From assembly GCA_045579705.1 (NCBI GenBank), contig JAZNMP010000017.1, positions 1 through 7,327 on the forward strand: a stretch of DNA of 7,327 bases, given 5' to 3'. Shown one piece after another: positions 6,798 through 7,327 of the stretch (positions are counted from its first letter, which is position 1; each line of letters begins with the position of its first letter). The translations under genes and the position numbers were made by a program. The stretch is from Lachnocurva sp045579705. GTDB lineage: Bacteria; Bacillota; Clostridia; Lachnospirales; Lachnospiraceae. The notes beneath the pieces were generated by a model. That model was not told where the DNA came from and did not search any database. It was given only the letters and a program-made list of their open reading frames with translations.

Positions 6798-6835
6798 CAA
6801 AAAGCAAGTGCGGCTCCGCCGCAAGAATGGCTTTT
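6798..6835. repeat. GC-rich hairpin repeat, copy 1 (left bracket of the second array)
   Basis: The first 26 bases (6798-6823) match copy 2 at 7186-7211 at 25 of 26 positions. A 6-bp stem TGCGGC/GCCGCA with a 3-base loop occupies 6809-6823. An outer stem AAAAGC/GCTTTT (6800-6805 with 6830-6835) encloses it. Its GC-rich core contrasts with the AT-rich surroundings. It could be a dispersed repeat or a weak terminator. Confidence 0.7.
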
Positions 6836-7162
6836 CTGTGTTTTTAAGCTTAAATAATCAAAAACACAGAGATTTTCACCTCGTAAGTCCTAATCCAGCT
6901 CCTACAGTCTGTGTTATATTTCCAATTCTCTAGAAAGCACAGACTTCCTGTAATACTCCAGACGGCCACAACATGTATTCTCTGTGTATTCTTACATTCA
7001 TCATCAAAAACACAGAACTTGATCGATTACTCAGTCTCCTACAAGCTCAAAACTCTGTGTTTTAAGCAGTATCTCGCATAGAACACAGAAACTACGTAGC
7101 TAAGGCTACCCAGCCTTCCTTAAAACTCTGTGTTATTTCAAAATCTCATAAGAAAACACAGA
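6835..7162. repeat. Array of five 36-bp hairpins at an exact 73-bp period, conserved only in the stem arms
   Basis: TCTGTG begins at 6835, 6908, 6981, 7054 and 7127, and the matching CACAGA ends at 6870, 6943, 7016, 7089 and 7162. Each element is therefore exactly 36 bp, each linker exactly 37 bp and each period exactly 73 bp. Arms are TCTGTGTT/AACACAGA with slight variants; the stem is 11 bp in the first element and 11 with one G-U pair in the fourth. Loop interiors and linkers show little similarity to one another. The fourth linker also holds its own small hairpin (AAGGCT 7102-7107 with AGCCTT 7112-7117). It resembles a CRISPR array in dimensions but not in repeat conservation, and no cas gene is in the window. 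Whether it is transcribed is unknown; G-U pairs in elements 2, 4 and 5 mildly favour a plus-strand RNA. Confidence 0.9.
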
Positions 7163-7185
7163 CCAGCTCTCCCCCAGTCCATAAT

Positions 7186-7234
7186 CAAAAAGCAAGTGCG
7201 GCTACGCCGCAGAGTAATCCTATTATGTTTGCTT
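7186..7234. repeat. GC-rich hairpin repeat, copy 2 (right bracket of the second array)
   Basis: Bases 7186-7211 repeat copy 1 with one change, C to A in the 3-base loop, so the TGCGGC/GCCGCA stem is intact. The flanking sequence differs from copy 1, yet an outer stem is again possible (AAGCAA 7190-7195 with TTGCTT 7229-7234). Both copies lie in the same orientation on either side of the five-hairpin array. Confidence 0.65.
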
Positions 7235-7245
7235 GATCACAGCCT

Positions 7246-7324
7246 TTCATCAAAAAAAGCAGCCTGTCAAGGATGGCGAAGCCACCGAAGGCTACGTCCT
7301 TGACAGGCTGCTTTCTTTGATGAA
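7246..7324 (-). terminator. Very long hairpin, probable terminator of a minus-strand gene to the right
   Basis: An 18-bp perfect stem (7256-7273 with 7297-7314, containing AGCCTGTCAAGGA) is extended, after one mismatch, by nine more pairs (7246-7254 with 7316-7324). The 23-base apex can form the small hairpin TGGC-GAA-GCCA (7274-7284). On the minus strand the stem ends in seven T residues (complement of 7252-7258), giving a strong intrinsic-terminator shape. On the plus strand the tract is TTTCTTT, so bidirectional use is possible. The size exceeds a usual terminator, and it may be a member of a dispersed palindromic repeat family that doubles as one. Confidence 0.65.
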
Positions 7325-7327
7325 TAT

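Larger units (their letters stand above)
6449..7327. other. Non-coding, hairpin-rich region upstream of tex
   Basis: This stretch of about 880 bases contains no reading frame with family motifs or a convincing ribosome binding site. It is almost entirely made of repeats and hairpins: the tex leader hairpin, four 73-74 bp tandem units, a bracketing GC hairpin, five hairpins at 73-bp spacing, the second bracket, and a long terminator-like palindrome. It must also hold the tex promoter, which I could not place with confidence. Confidence 0.8.

Noticed and set aside
6794..6799. Perfect TTGACA as a plus-strand -35 element
   Set aside because: At 16-18 bases downstream the sequence is the GC-rich hairpin (CGCCGC), not a -10 hexamer.
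6601..6933. 110-residue plus-strand reading frame
   Set aside because: It reads through the tandem repeats (its protein repeats with the 74-bp unit as far as the frame allows) and into the next hairpin array. It has no convincing ribosome site and no family motif.
6835..7162. True CRISPR array (36-bp repeats, 37-bp spacers)
   Set aside because: Only about eight bases at each end of the 36-bp units are conserved and the interiors differ, whereas CRISPR repeats are nearly identical along their length. No cas gene is in the window. It is kept as a hairpin array with CRISPR-like dimensions.
6835..7162. Iteron or plasmid-type replication origin
   Set aside because: There are no DnaA boxes, Rep gene or AT-rich unwinding block with direct iterons. 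The repeats are inverted pairs and the flanking genes are chromosomal housekeeping types.

Overview
The window looks like a piece of chromosome from a low-GC, Gram-positive anaerobe (Firmicutes, most likely class Clostridia). The basis is the AT-leaning sequence, strong AAGGAG-type ribosome binding sites, a TTG start, a Firmicutes-style small alarmone synthetase, a bacterial neurotransmitter:sodium symporter and a compact Tex protein. I cannot name the genus. There are no transposases, phage genes, tRNAs or rRNAs.

All five protein genes lie on the minus strand, so transcription runs from high to low coordinates. From upstream to downstream they are: tex (4286-6448, S1-domain transcription accessory protein); a 166-base AT-rich gap with promoter-like and operator-like sequences (4120-4285); then a tight four-gene cluster. 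The cluster encodes a small (p)ppGpp synthetase (3508-4119), an OmpR-family response regulator (2825-3493), its partner histidine kinase (1562-2821) and an 11-TM sodium-dependent amino-acid-type transporter (164-1540). Gaps inside the cluster are 14, 3 and 21 bases, which indicates one operon. Two abutting hairpins (41-108) close it. The inferred logic is that a membrane sensor controls, through its regulator, a set that includes alarmone synthesis and solute uptake, possibly with autoregulation through repeated TTTAAAGT boxes upstream of the promoter.

The region upstream of tex (6449-7327, about 880 bases) has no credible gene but is densely structured. Next to tex is a tandem array of four 73-74 bp units (6512-6793), each with a hairpin. 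Beyond it is a second array (6835-7162) of five 36-bp hairpins at an exact 73-bp period. In that array only the outer arms (TCTGTGTT and AACACAGA) are conserved, while loops and the 37-bp linkers differ. A 26-bp GC-hairpin repeat brackets the second array, and a very long terminator-like hairpin (7246-7324) ends the window. This fixed-length, variable-content hairpin array is the least explained and most interesting thing here.
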